Shown here one piece after another: positions 54,029 to 64,000 of a stretch of 64,000 bases of DNA. The notes under the pieces were generated by a model, which ran no database searches, was not told the origin of the DNA, and worked only from the letters and a program-made list of their open reading frames with translations. The translations under genes were made by a program, and so were the position numbers. Each line of letters starts with the position of its first letter. The stretch's first letter is position 1. The DNA comes from Apoda limacodes (Eukaryota; Arthropoda; Insecta; Lepidoptera; Limacodidae), in the NCBI GenBank assembly GCA_946406115.1, contig OX291547.1, forward strand, positions 8,747,001-8,811,000, written 5' to 3'.

Positions 54029-54058
54029 CTCCGCTGTGAGTGTAAACCTGACCGGTGT
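54029..54058 (-). CDS. Gene A micro-exon, 30 nt (TPVRFTLTAE)
   Basis: Acceptor 'ttttttatcttgcag', donor 'gtaagttt', ten phase-0 codons TPVRFTLTAE. Confidence 0.7.
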
Positions 54059-54642
54059 CTGCAAGATAAAAAAGGTAAAATATAGTGCAAAGTCCGCTAA
54101 AAGCATGCTAGTGTGCTGGAAATTACTTCATTTTAATTGAGTGGGTAATTTTAACATTTTTAAAATCTACTTACTATTTTCTCAAAGAACCTAATTTTTT
54201 ATTTTTTATTGTAAAAAAACAAATTTTCCCCCCATTTTTGACGAAAGTCCCTAAAGTGCAACTTTACCAAAATAACTTAAGTCTTCGTGTATGAAAAGTT
54301 TTGTGACTGTGCCTGTCACATTAAGGATTTTTGCACCGTAAAAAAAGGTTGCATAGTTTTGTTTTTATTTTAATACTTGTTTTAGATCCTGTCCTTACTT
54401 TTTATACGCTCTAATACTTTCTAGTTTTAATTTAGGGTTCCCTTAGGTCCCTTTAGAGGACATTAGGACAGACAGACGTGGCCCATGTAGGTACAACAAC
54501 ATTATCAATTTGAAGTATGTAATCGACTAGCAGTTTTTGACTATAGTTGGGTTGCGCTTTACCTGTCATTTTGGACGAAATTAAGACCAATATAGGTTTA
54601 TAGTTTACAGAATAGAATGGAAAAAAATAATTGGAAACTTAC

Positions 54643-54672
54643 CTTTCTTGAAAATGAGAAGTCTCTAAGTTT
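54643..54672 (-). CDS. Gene A micro-exon, 30 nt (KLRDFSFSRK)
   Basis: Acceptor 'ttttatacttacag', donor 'gtaagtttc', ten phase-0 codons KLRDFSFSRK; resembles gene B KPDPFAFSNE (K-x-x-x-F-x-F-S at the same positions). Confidence 0.7.
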
Positions 54673-57027
54673 CTGTAAGTATAAAATTAACAGTTGATGA
54701 TCTATACTTATATTATAAAAAGATAAAATTTGTTTGTATTTTTGACCGACTTCAAGAAAAGAATGAGGTTCTCAATTCAGATGATTATATTTTTTTTTAT
54801 GTATGTTCGGGAATTACTCCGTCATATTCTTTATACTGTGGAAGGAAATATAGTACCTAAATTGAAATGGGAAGAAGTATCAAGAATATTAATTAAAAAA
54901 GTAATGAAATTTCATGGTTCTGATTCACCTAAATAAAAAAATTAATTAACTAATTAAAAACCAACTGCTATGTCTTTTTACTGTGACTTGATACTACTGT
55001 AGTCGTTGTCCTTTGATAAAATACTTTTCACTCGTTTTTGATTGAATTAAGATGACGTGTGACGTCTTACTCAGATGCAGCTGATTACCTACCATGCTTG
55101 CTTATAACTATCCCTTTTTTCTGACGTTAAATATAACGCGACAGATGGTACATACAACTTCATTAAACTCTAACTCATTTATCAAATTGTTGGACTTACA
55201 TACTGTGGTCTACTTGCATCTACTGCAGGCGACTGATTTAAGCAACTAAGTTTTTCATACTGTATTTGGCATACAAAATAAACATTCATACATTTCCTGC
55301 TGCTAGCCTTACCTGCTGGCTTTACTATCACTATAACACTATTCCGTCATAAGGTATGGGCATTGTTTTCGCACTTTTGTTTGTTTCCACATTGACAACG
55401 TCACAAAGCATGTTTTCTTTTTTGGTTTTAACAGTAAGCAATGCCATAGATATTATCCGTAATCTTTTGACGTGGTAAGCTTATTGATATTTATATCTAC
55501 TACTAAAGTACTACAAGGCTTAACGGGGTAACATAACGCGACTCGGTGGCTTAACGGAATCCTTTTATTTAAGTTTTTAATTTTTTTTTATTCGTTTTTG
55601 AATTATCACGTTACAGACAAAAAATACATTCGTTGTCTTAATCTATATTCTTGATATTTCAATTTAGGCACCATATTTCCTTTCACATTATATAGACAGA
55701 TTTGCCAAATTCTTTTTTATTTAAAAGGGTATATGTACTTACGAGGTGGTCCAATATTAATGTAGTGCATTATAAACTTAAAGTTTTGGTCAAAAAAAAA
55801 ATTGGTGTTAATTTGGAACTGGTGAAACGCCTTTTATGTTGATGATTGTATAACATTTTGTTACTAGTATGGAAGATTTAGTGTACGAAAAAGCAATTCG
55901 TTACTAAAAAGTAAAATATAAAAGCTTTTTACCAAAAAAAAACAACCGGCTTCAAAAAGATGCACTCAAAAGGTAAAAATAATTACTTATTTCCTAAAAT
56001 CTGATCTTAATTACAGATTGAAGTTGGTGTGTATAGCTACCTTAGAATTAATAACACACTTTACTTGCATGAAACCAACTTCAAACATCTTTTAGGTTGT
56101 TTTGTAGCGCTCTTAACAGGGCTCTTAATGTATGATCTGACTTTTATATTATTACCATCTTTTGTATGTACTCTTTAAGAAAAGCAATAAAGTATTGAGT
56201 ATGGAGTATTGTTTTTTTGTAAAAAAGTTTTTTGGTTGTATAGTACGTGGTATAAATACCTCAATGCCAAATTTATGAAAGCTCATCAAACTTTCGAACC
56301 CGATTAAACTGAATCAGTACTGGAAAAGTGACATCATTTAAATTATATCTATTATTTATAATATAATATATAAAAATAATTATTTTTTAGGGTTCCGTAC
56401 TATATCGTCCGTCCGACTCGCACTTCAGTGGTTTTTTTGTATATGTATTTATATGTTATTTTTTATTATTATAACTCATAATCATTAAAAATTTTACCCT
56501 AATTTTATTGCTATTACGGTTCAAAAGGTATAGCTCTTTTAAGGTTGGATAGATAGACAAAAACACAGACAGTAAGGGCATTGAGGGCTTAGAATAGGGT
56601 TCCGTTGACACGGTCTTTTTTAATGGTTTGGGATCTATTCTATTGTAAAAACACACTCTCTTCCAAGGAGTTGTAGTATAAACTATAATAAAAACAACAA
56701 ATAATTACAAATCGTTCAAATGTACTAATTTCGAAAACAAAAATAAAAATGAAAAAAAGTGATTGGAATGGCAAAATGATTGGAAATCCAATTCTAGATT
56801 TTTGTGACATCCTTCATTTTTCTGATTACTATATAAGCCAAGTGGCAAGATTATTTAGTCGTGTACTTCCCTCGTATGTCACGCCCGTATAATTTTTCTG
56901 GTTATTTAGCCAAGTGGCAAGATTATTTCGTCATATACGTACTTCGTATGTCACAACCTTATAATTCCATCTTTAAATCGAAGAATGTTTCATAGTGTGC
57001 GTTGAGAATGAAATATTAGTTGCTTAC
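54673..57027. other. Gene A intron with repeats
   Basis: 54,740-54,935 is a repeat-derived open stretch ('ttttgaccgacttcaagaaa'). 56,385-56,605 holds an 'agggttccgta' repeat. 56,826-56,967 is a 73-bp tandem duplication. No other exon found. Confidence 0.5.
56826..56967. repeat. Tandem duplication, about 73 bp x 2
   Basis: 'agccaagtggcaagattatt' is followed in both copies by 'gtacttc(c/g)(c)tcgtatgtcac' and 'ataattt'. Confidence 0.8.
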
Positions 57028-57117
57028 CTCAAGTAACTCGTCAGGTATTCTGAAATCAGCAGGAACTTGTACAGCAGATATCTGTAAATCAGCAGGTATC
57101 TGTAAAGCAGCCTGTGT
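57028..57117 (-). CDS. Gene A exon, 90 nt, internally repetitive
   Basis: Acceptor 'gtttacctttcag', donor 'gtaagcaac', thirty phase-0 codons. Begins TQAALQIPADLQISAVQVPA and ends DFRIPDELLE. It is made of near-repeats of IPADLQ, ISAVQV and PADFRIP. Two internal copies of 'tttacag|ATA', 18 nt apart, recreate acceptor-like sites, so 72-nt and 54-nt in-frame variants are possible. It looks like an exon enlarged by local duplication that took in splice-site-like sequence. Confidence 0.7.
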
Positions 57118-57939
57118 CTGAAAGGTAAACATTGTATTTTTAATATATATCGTGTGTTCTATTACCGGACAGGAAAAACATTTTATATTTGTGTTTGTCT
57201 TATTTTCTTGATTGAGCTATCCAGGCACAAGTCTGGCTAATGAAAATACCAACTACATATTTGCTCTGGAAATACACTCCTTACGAACGCCACATACAAA
57301 TATTGTACCTTGAATGGTTCGTAGCAGATCCGTCCGCCACGTAATGATAGAGGATAGGCTATCGATCGTTAAATATGAGAAAGGTAACAACTTTTAATTA
57401 GTACGGATGTTATGATTATACGGTAAGCTGTGAGGGTGATGTGTCTACGTCTAAGAATGTAAAAAAAAAGATTTTTGAAGATGTGTGACAGTTAAAAACG
57501 AAATTTAAAAAAAAAACTACTGGCAATCATTGACACACTTTAGTTTTAGCATGACTGATGATGCTTTAGACAAAATAAAGCAAAGTATTTTCAACTAATT
57601 GTGCTTTTTATAACCTATATTATATTATACTAATACACCTATCCAAGAATTACCCCTAAAGAGTATAAACATATAAGCATATTTATAATATATTTAACTC
57701 AAAAGGTCTGTTATAGACTAATCTTAAGATATATCTGAGTTTTATTTCATTAAATCTTAGGTTTTCGGTTTGGTCAAGGTTAAACTTTACGTGTAGTACT
57801 AATTTGTTGAGTAGCTTCTTGCTATGTGTCTTTATTTAAGTAATGTTAACTAAGACTAAGTCTTTTTTGCTTTACGTTTAACTTTAATTATAAATACAGA
57901 CAGCAAGTGGTTTTATTTCTCTTGATGTCATTTAACTAG

Positions 57940-58170
57940 ATTCCCTCGCAGACTAGTCGGTTGTGTGGCCGGCTGTTGGGCAGAGGGTGTGGGTTTGATT
58001 CCTGCACTGGATAAACATTTTCTGTGATAAACATTTGTGTTTGTCTTGAGTCTAGGTGTATTTATATATGTTATGTATGTATTTTATAATTATGTATTTG
58101 TTTCCGTTGTCTGGTATCCATAACACAAGCTTTTCTTTGGGGCTGAGCGCTGTATGTAATATCCAAAAAT
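57940..58170 (+). mobile_element. tRNA-derived SINE, plus strand
   Basis: tRNA-like head with a B-box phrase, 'gtgtgggtttgattcctgca', followed by 'aaacatttgtgtttgtcttg' and a tail ending around 'tgtatgtaatatccaaaaat'. Confidence 0.7.
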
Positions 58171-58479
58171 ATTAAGTTATTTTTATTTATTTTGTTTTCC
58201 ATTAGTCTTTGTTAATATGTCAAGTACTTTTTCAACTCATTCCTTTGGATGATAAGTCGTAACAGCATATTAATGTCATTAATTTTATTTTTTATAAGGA
58301 ACCACGAATTATTTAATTGCTGACATTACGGAGAGGAAAACGATTTATTGGCATTAAATTAGAAAAGAATTTACGAAGATTAACTGAAATCAAAATAAAA
58401 TAATAATAATAATAACGCTTATAATTTTGGACATATCACGCAGCGTCATCTGGTCCTAAACTAAGCAAAGCTTGTATTA

Positions 58480-58655
58480 TGAAAACTAGACAACGGATAC
58501 AAATTCTTATATATATTTTTTAAACATACTTATTATTCATAAAAACACATAGACTCAAAACAAACACAAATGTTTATCACATAAATGTTTGCCTTGTGCG
58601 GGAATCGAACCCACACACTCTCCACAGAAGCCATACACAACTAAGCTGCGAGGGA
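58480..58655 (-). mobile_element. tRNA-derived SINE, minus strand
   Basis: Reverse-complement copy: 'tgcgggaatcgaacccacac' (B box complement) preceded by 'acaaatgtttatcacataaa'. Forms an inverted pair with 57,940-58,170. Confidence 0.7.
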
Positions 58656-59011
58656 GTCGAAAATGAAAATGCAATAATTGTTCAAAAATACGCACGCATA
58701 ATGACACCATAGGTACCTACGTATATTGACCATATATTGTGACACATATATGTATACTCTATGCTTCATACTCATAATATACGTATAATATATAATATAT
58801 CAACTTATAATTTACGCATACCTATTGACTTTAAGGAATTCATAATATAAAGACCCCTAAGCGGAACGACTTAATTACATATTTTACTTTCTTTTGTTCT
58901 ATTTATATTTACTTTTCAGTTAATAATTGTTTAAACAACTTTTGTCACCGAGAACAGTTACTTACAAGTAACCTATGGGATATAAATGTGGAAAAAAAAT
59001 TGGTTACTTAC

Positions 59012-59050
59012 GGGATATGAATCAGGAACCTCTTTAAAATCATTAGAAAA
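59012..59050 (-). CDS. Gene A micro-exon, 39 nt (FSNDFKEVPDSYP)
   Basis: Acceptor 'gttttttttttcag', donor 'gtaagtaacc', thirteen phase-0 codons FSNDFKEVPDSYP. Closely related to 59,708 (IPTDFEKIPEPYQ): D-F at positions 4-5, P at position 9, Y at position 12. Confidence 0.72.
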
Positions 59051-59707
59051 CTGAAAAAAAAACATAAACATAAAATTTTTTTGATCATTTTCGTTAAATG
59101 CATATTTAATAATGAAATGCCAGTGAATTATAATATTATGTCAATCATATATAAATATTTCATACATTAAAATCATTGAATAAAAACTTTTTTTATTAAG
59201 AGGGGGCATAAAGCCAGACACATTTTATTTACATACAACGTAGAATATAATCACTTGTATGTATAATTTGCTAATAATAGGCTGACTCATATTGTATTAA
59301 GTTAAAATTTCAGCTAAGTTATATATAAACCTTTGTAATAATAAATCAAAAATTGGGAAAAACTAGAGGTGACTTTAGTGATATTTTTTTTTATCACCTT
59401 GTAAATATAATGAGGTATCTACATGTTGTTTTATTATTTATTTGAACTAGATTTACTGACTTAAAATTCAATTCTACTAAGGGCTATTTTGCTTAATACC
59501 CCCTCTTAATAATTCACTAGTATTTTAAGGATGAATATGCGTTTTGCGAGTATGATAAATAGAGCTTAGTGATAATAACACGTTTTGAGTTGCGAAATGT
59601 GTAAAGTTAGGATACTAGTCGGTAAGAAAAAAAAAATGTTAGATTATAAAATCCATTTACTATATCCGGTTCCTTAAATCATCAAAAATGAATTTTTAGT
59701 TGTTTAC

Positions 59708-59746
59708 CTGATATGGTTCTGGTATTTTCTCAAAATCAGTTGGTAT
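59708..59746 (-). CDS. Gene A micro-exon, 39 nt (IPTDFEKIPEPYQ)
   Basis: Acceptor 'gttttactttcag', donor 'gtaaacaac', thirteen phase-0 codons IPTDFEKIPEPYQ; duplicate of 59,012. Confidence 0.72.
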
Positions 59747-60099
59747 CTGAAAGTAAAACATTATTATATTAGTTCAAAATGAAATATATATTTGTAATTT
59801 CTATTTCTTATGTAATACATTAAAGTTTTTCTCCAGGTTTTAAAGAATTTTGTAAAATGTTTTTAAAAACACCATATATATATACAAGGGTTAAGATTTA
59901 TAAATATGTATATATGTATGTATATCACACTTTTATTTGTAATTTCATATATATTATACAAGTAAACACTGATAATCTAGGCAAATGCAAAAATATTCAT
60001 CACACAAATATATGTCCTGTACGAAAATAACTAAGCAACAAGGAAGTCATATGGCCACATAGATAAATACTATAAGTAGACTGTTAATATCATTACCCT

Positions 60100-60485
60100 T
60101 CGCTATCATCATCACTAGCTTTGTCGTCGTCAACGTCCTCTCGGCCGAAAGACGTTCACTATTGAACGTAGGTCTCCTGCATGTCTCTTCAACCACCGGT
60201 TTTAAGCTGCTTGCTTCCACTTACTTCCGGCCGCAGACAAGGTCGTCTATCCACCTAGTAGAAGGCCGTCCCACGCTGCGTCTTCCGATTCGTGGTTGCC
60301 ACTGAAGAACCTTTATTCCTCATCAGTTATTGTATCCCACCCATTGCCACTTCAGGTTGCTTGCTATTTGAGCTATGCCAGTGACTTTGGTTATTCGGGG
60401 AATTTCTGCATTCTGGTTTTTATTGCGCGAAGAAACACCTAACATAACTCTTTCTAGAACTCGCTGAACGCATCTGAGCTTATTT
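60100..60485 (-). mobile_element. RTE-type LINE 3' remnant
   Basis: The minus strand reads GRPSTRWIDDLV after RRSV, followed by a WLKRHAGDLRS-like end, the signature C-terminus of RTE-family LINEs abundant in Lepidoptera. Frameshifted and truncated. Confidence 0.72.
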
Positions 60486-60561
60486 AGGAGACCAGTTTTC
60501 AAATATTTTTTGGGTATGGAAATCTAAATACAAATAAATTTTAATAGATTAATTTTATTAC

Positions 60562-60591
60562 CTGATTTGAGACACCAAACCGATTGAAGTC
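60562..60591 (-). CDS. Gene A micro-exon, 30 nt (DFNRFGVSNQ)
   Basis: Acceptor 'ttcttttttatag', donor 'gtaataaaa', ten phase-0 codons DFNRFGVSNQ. Confidence 0.68.
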
Positions 60592-60897
60592 CTATAAAAA
60601 AGAAAAAAATCATCAATTTTATTGATATTTAATAAAACATGTTTTATAACCTGGCTTAAAATCACTAAGGTAGAAAATTGGTTTAATTTTTACTTTATTG
60701 AGCAAATGAACATAATGAAACACTAAGCTGAATTCATTTTAACTGTTTATCATACAATATTGAAATATATTTTATATTATTTTAATGTTAACATACGGAA
60801 TGTCTTTTGAGAACGTGTCCTGATAATACATCTTTAAAAAATAATCTGTAAAAAATAATATAAAATTAAATTAACTACATTCAACAGCTATAATTAC

Positions 60898-60925
60898 CTG
60901 ATTTTCAGTATTTTTTATTTAGAAC
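60898..60925 (-). pseudogene. Possible decayed micro-exon
   Basis: A CAG|gtaatta donor like that of 60,562 is preceded by a segment with stops in every frame and only a distant AG ('aagctag'). Reads as a dead duplicate. Confidence 0.25.
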
Positions 60926-61489
60926 CTAGCTTTATAAGTGTCATTAAAAAATGTTATTAAATTAAAACCGCACAGAAGGAATTGATTAAAAGTAAGCATA
61001 ATTAATTTTATATTTAGTACAAACCTTATGGCAATATAAATAAATAACTTTAAGTTCAGAAACTGTTGTAAATAAAATCATCGTGATTTTGCAAACATTA
61101 TTATCATTCCGGGAATGGTTCAAAAATAAATAAAACACATTACAATTTAGTTACCCGTACAAAATAGATTATAAGTTATTTTACGGGGCCGCAAAGAAAG
61201 CAGGGCGGTTATAAAAAATGCCATAACTTTTAAAATAGTTGAGCAATCAAGCAAGCAAAAAGTTTTAAAAAAAAAATGTGATTTAAAAAAAGTAAACCGA
61301 CTTTAAACCTGTAATTTATTTAATTTATTAACTGAAAAGGAAGAAAAAAAATATGTTTTAAGAAATCTAACGTAAATATGCCAATGCCAACTTTTTTCTG
61401 AGGTCGGTGCTGCCCCGTACATACAATTGTACTGGGCCACTTTTTTAAATTGTCATCGAGATTGTTTAGCTTTAACCCAACTGCATGCA

Positions 61490-61856
61490 AACCTTGAAAC
61501 AATATGCATAATGACATGTTTTAGAATAACTTATACGCTTCTGTTAAGCCAACGGCACGTTTTCCTCGTGACATATACACATTTAACTCTCTATCTCAAA
61601 AACTACTGAACCGATTTTGATGAAACTTGCACTGTTCCCTAAGTTGGAATGTACCTAGATTTTTTGCAATCCGACTTATCGTTTTGAGATATGCGCGGAA
61701 AAACATAAAAACATACATACATACACTTATGAAATTTGGCACACGTGTTTAGGAGCTAGTCTAGACTAACATATACCTACAATTCTACTGTGCAATTCTG
61801 ACAATTTTACATACATACGGGTCTAATTGATAACCTCCTTTTTTGAAGTCGGTCAA
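61490..61856 (-). repeat. Interspersed repeat, family R1 copy 2 (inverted)
   Basis: Reverse complement of 3,741-4,090; ends in 'tttttgaagtcggt'. Confidence 0.7.
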
Positions 61857-62409
61857 AAACTGAATTAAAGCTTGTCTTATTACGAATACCTATAGGAGTG
61901 AAAAATATATTTCTTTTAGGTGATTGTGTTAAAACCCATAAATAAAAAAATTCTACATTTTTCAATATTTTAATAATAATTTGAAAATGGTTTTACTTTT
62001 GTTTCTGTTCTATCATATGAAAATGACATTTTTTTGTGCAGCAAGTCTAATGATTTTTTTGTGCAGCAAGTCTGATCAAATTTAATTAAAAACATGCTAC
62101 TCGCCCCTTAATGGTAACTTATACTAAACTTACTTTTATTCATAATAAACTTTATGATCTCGAACTTTTATAAGTTTGATTTAAGCACTATAAAATTGTC
62201 TATAATAATCTGTATTTCATAAAGATAACTCCAATATTCTGAAAGTTATTAACGCTTTTGTTACCGACCCGCTTTCTTTGTATAACCATAATTCTGCGCT
62301 TCATGTAATCTCTCATAAATTTCATTATAAAAGTTACTAATATTTTTATATTTCCTCAATTGTATGTATAAAAAAGCGCAGCTCAGCTTCTATTTTTTGA
62401 CGTACTTAC

Positions 62410-62424
62410 CTTTAAAAAGATTTT
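62410..62424 (-). CDS. Possible 15-nt gene A micro-exon (KIFLK)
   Basis: Donor 'gtaagtacg' and acceptor 'aataatacgcag' enclose five phase-0 codons KIFLK. Very short with a mediocre acceptor; composition unlike the other exons. Confidence 0.2.
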
Positions 62425-62589
62425 CTGCGTATTATTTTTATAATTTTTTTTAAATAATATTAATTAATATTACCTACATCATTTAACAAAGCTTAATTCA
62501 TAAATCCATCTTGAAATTTGCAACCTTGGTGATTTTGAGTCAGCTACCTAATATAATGTTATGTACTTATCGCATACAAAATATTACGT

Positions 62590-62765
62590 TATTTAAAATT
62601 AAAAAAACGGCCAAGTTCGATTCTGTGATATTCTGTGAAAATTTCGTGTTTCTACCTATTTCGGTCTAAAAGATAGAGGCCATTTAATGGTTGAACAGAC
62701 TGAGAGCTTACGCTTAGTAATAGAGCTCCGTTCGCACCCTATGGTTACGGAACCCTAGAAATGAA
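62590..62765. repeat. Interspersed repeat ending 'ggaaccctag'
   Basis: 'cggccaagttcgattct' through 'cgcaccctatggttacggaa', same family as 40,375-40,485 and 56,385-56,605. Confidence 0.6.
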
Positions 62766-62959
62766 GAAAAATTTAATTTAATATAAAGTAACTTAAGAGG
62801 GAGTACTACGTGACAATAAAAACAAGGAAGGCGCGATATGTAACCAAACGTGCGAGAGTAGTGCAGCTACATCGCAATTTACTGATTTTTCCTTTGAAAT
62901 ACATGAAATAAATTAATAGTTTATGACACATCATTGTTATCAAAAATATGTTTTTTCAG

Positions 62960-63001
62960 GGTCTAAAGCACTATCACGGCTATGCTGTAGCAAAGTTGTA
63001 A
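62960..63001 (+). CDS. Possible short terminal exon of the plus-strand gene (GLKHYHGYAVAKL)
   Basis: Strong acceptor 'atatgttttttcag' followed in phase 0 by 13 codons and TAA: GLKHYHGYAVAKL-stop. It begins G-L like the exon 169 bp downstream. It could be an alternative last exon or a decayed duplicate. Confidence 0.25.
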   Translation, partial: GLKHYHGYAVAKL

Positions 63002-63128
63002 ACTAAGAGCACTTAAGACTTTGGAGATTTCTTTGCCAAAACTTAAAAAAAAAACAGAGAAAAGGGGTCACTTTAGGTTTTCTTTCTGCCAAACAAAAGT
63101 TTATTAATCGTGTTTTAACGTTTTTCAG

Positions 63129-63299
63129 GGTCTTAACCGTATCCTATACAACACATTTAGTCGGATCTGCTCAGCAAATCCGGAGAAACATTTGCCGAAA
63201 ACAATGAAATCACCCTCGCTTATGAAGGTAGGCCGCGCCCCAAGAGTGGGGCCGTATGGAGGCTGGCAAGCAATGAAATTTAGGAAGTATAGTCAGTGA
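63129..63299 (+). CDS. Terminal exon of plus-strand basic peptide gene candidate
   Basis: Acceptor 'gttttaacgtttttcag' then 56 codons and TGA, phase 0, compatible with the signal-peptide exon at 53,249. Starts GLNRILYNTFSRICSANPEK and ends GGWQAMKFRKYSQ. Strongly basic (about 12 K/R against one E), a single cysteine, with a glycine/aromatic stretch (VGPYGGW) near the end. A predicted mature peptide of about 56 residues of this type could be a secreted antimicrobial or signalling peptide, but I recognise no family. An internal 'atgaag|gtaggc' could be a donor. 'ataataaaatta' at about 63,335 may serve polyadenylation. Confidence 0.4.
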   Translation, partial: GLNRILYNTFSRICSANPEKHLPKTMKSPSLMKVGRAPRVGPYGGWQAMKFRKYSQ

Positions 63300-63424
63300 T
63301 TGTGATTCCAGTCATTTGACATACTAAAAATATATAATAAAATTAGTTCTATTTTTTCCATGAACAATGAATAGTGTGAACAGACAGTGTTGCTACAAAA
63401 GTAATTAGTTTACGTTTTATTTAC

Positions 63425-63454
63425 CTGATTTATGTCTGGATAACGAACGGGTGA
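63425..63454 (-). CDS. Gene A micro-exon, 30 nt (SPVRYPDINQ)
   Basis: Acceptor 'ttctttttatag', donor 'gtaaataaaac', ten phase-0 codons SPVRYPDINQ. The most 5' exon of gene A seen here; transcription enters from beyond 64,000. Confidence 0.68.
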
Positions 63455-64000
63455 CTATAAAAAGAAAAAAAAATAAAAAATTCAAAAAAAAATGTTGCGG
63501 ACATAGGTATTAATTAAACAATCAAGAACTACAAAGTTAGTCGAAAATCTTAAATTGACTTGCAACATAATTCTCGATTTAAAAAAAAATCGATTCTTTT
63601 GCGCCAGATTTAAATCGAATTCAAAATCAATGTTTTATAGACTAAATTAAAAAATATTAAAACGGTTTCCAAGAGGTTGCAGCTCTAAGACCTGAGGGGT
63701 AAGTCTCGACGCTCAATCTCAATTTCACTTTGGTTTTGGAGTTAAATAAATCACTTTGTTTTGTCAATGATGACAGATACAATCTAACCCTCATGAAAAT
63801 ATGAGGTGACTTAACTTACCTCAATAGTTATACAATGTCTGTCCTATGTCTTCTAAGGGGACCTAAGGGAGCCCTAAATTACAATTTAAACTGAGACAGA
63901 ACATAAAAGATCAATAATCAAATCTCTTAAATGTACTATTTATTTAGCCTTTAAAATTATAACTTTGAAAACGAAATGTCTCTGAAAATAAGCAATAAGA
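63455..64000. other. Gene A intron, window edge
   Basis: No further supported exon. A 19-nt pair at 63,820-63,838 has a good donor, but only one frame is open and it is out of phase with the series. Confidence 0.4.

Larger units (their letters stand above)
57118..59011. other. Gene A intron with two inverted SINEs
   Basis: Contains the tRNA-derived SINEs at 57,940-58,170 and 58,480-58,655 and otherwise AT-rich sequence without exon signals. Confidence 0.5.
51571..63454 (-). other. Gene A: predicted multi-micro-exon gene, 5' end beyond the window
   Basis: Minus-strand paralogue of gene B. Order: 63,425, 60,562, 59,708, 59,012, 57,028 (90 nt), 54,643, 54,029, 53,428, then the terminal exon 51,571-51,750. 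All exons are phase 0 and multiples of three. The encoded units (SPVRYPDINQ, DFNRFGVSNQ, IPTDFEKIPEPYQ, KLRDFSFSRK, TPVRFTLTAE, DPYRFPIPIA) share a P-x-x-F core with gene B units such as KPDPFAFSNE. More acidic and proline-rich than gene B. No signal peptide seen because the start lies to the right of 64,000. The array is not tandemly amplified like gene B, and introns average over 1 kb. A plus-strand gene candidate overlaps it. Function unknown. Confidence 0.6.

Noticed and set aside
57960..58010. Possible tRNA gene (B-box-like sequence)
   Set aside because: The A box and cloverleaf are not complete; the same sequence recurs inverted at 58,590-58,640 with a SINE body, so it is SINE-derived.
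63820..63838. 19-nt splice-flanked segment at the right edge
   Set aside because: Not a multiple of three, weak acceptor, and stops in two of three frames.
1..64000. CRISPR arrays, operons, bacterial promoters and ribosome-binding sites
   Set aside because: The window is eukaryotic (introns, LINEs, SINEs, mariner); the tandem repeats seen are minisatellites or block duplications without spacer structure.

Overview
This is eukaryotic DNA, AT-rich and intron-rich, and almost certainly from a moth or butterfly. The interspersed repeats point that way: short elements of the type that begin 'tattataaatgtgaaag', SINEs with a tRNA-type B box, 'agggttccgtac' repeats, palindromic MITEs, and jockey/CR1/RTE-type LINE remnants. 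Long ORFs are nearly all transposon remnants. What looks like host coding sequence is split into tiny exons that an ORF finder misses.

The main content, which I found by pairing splice sites on the minus strand, is an array of micro-exons. Most are 18-42 nt, a multiple of three, phase 0, preceded by a T-rich tract plus AG and followed by GTAAG or GTAAN. They fall into two adjacent minus-strand genes. Gene A (51,571-63,454, continuing past the right edge) has at least eight internal micro-exons and a 180-nt terminal exon. Gene B (5,809-34,404, possibly starting at 48,735) has up to about thirty, ending in a 168-nt terminal exon. The two terminal exons encode related C-terminal domains that end in G-D-(I/V)-K...S-x-x-W-stop, so A and B are tandem paralogues. 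The micro-exons encode degenerate units of about 10 residues (such as KPDPFAFSNE, RSDSFSLLNE, SPVRYPDINQ). I do not recognise the protein family. The predicted product is a repetitive, P/S/F-rich and possibly secreted protein.

Layout: 1-5.8 kb, no host gene; LINE relic and repeats. 5.8-34.4 kb, gene B, with a nearly identical 2.43-kb tandem triplication (11.5-18.8 kb) that copies a block of five micro-exons, older duplication layers at 7-12.6 kb and 24-30 kb, and a CR1-like LINE at 26.3-29.7 kb. 34.6-40.2 kb, a mariner-like transposon with an endonuclease-less jockey-type LINE inside it. 40.2-51.5 kb, transposon-rich, including two THAP-type first exons, a LINE fragment and a possible first exon of gene B at 48.7 kb. 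51.6-63.5 kb, gene A, with a small plus-strand gene candidate (signal-peptide exon at 53,249; basic terminal exon at 63,129) nested on the opposite strand.

Gene B appears to grow and decay by duplication of exon-bearing intron blocks. Within the window there are intact micro-exons, copies with a mutated acceptor, one reduced to 3 nt between its splice sites, and one in inverted orientation. All exon calls are by-eye splice-site predictions; RNA data would be decisive.
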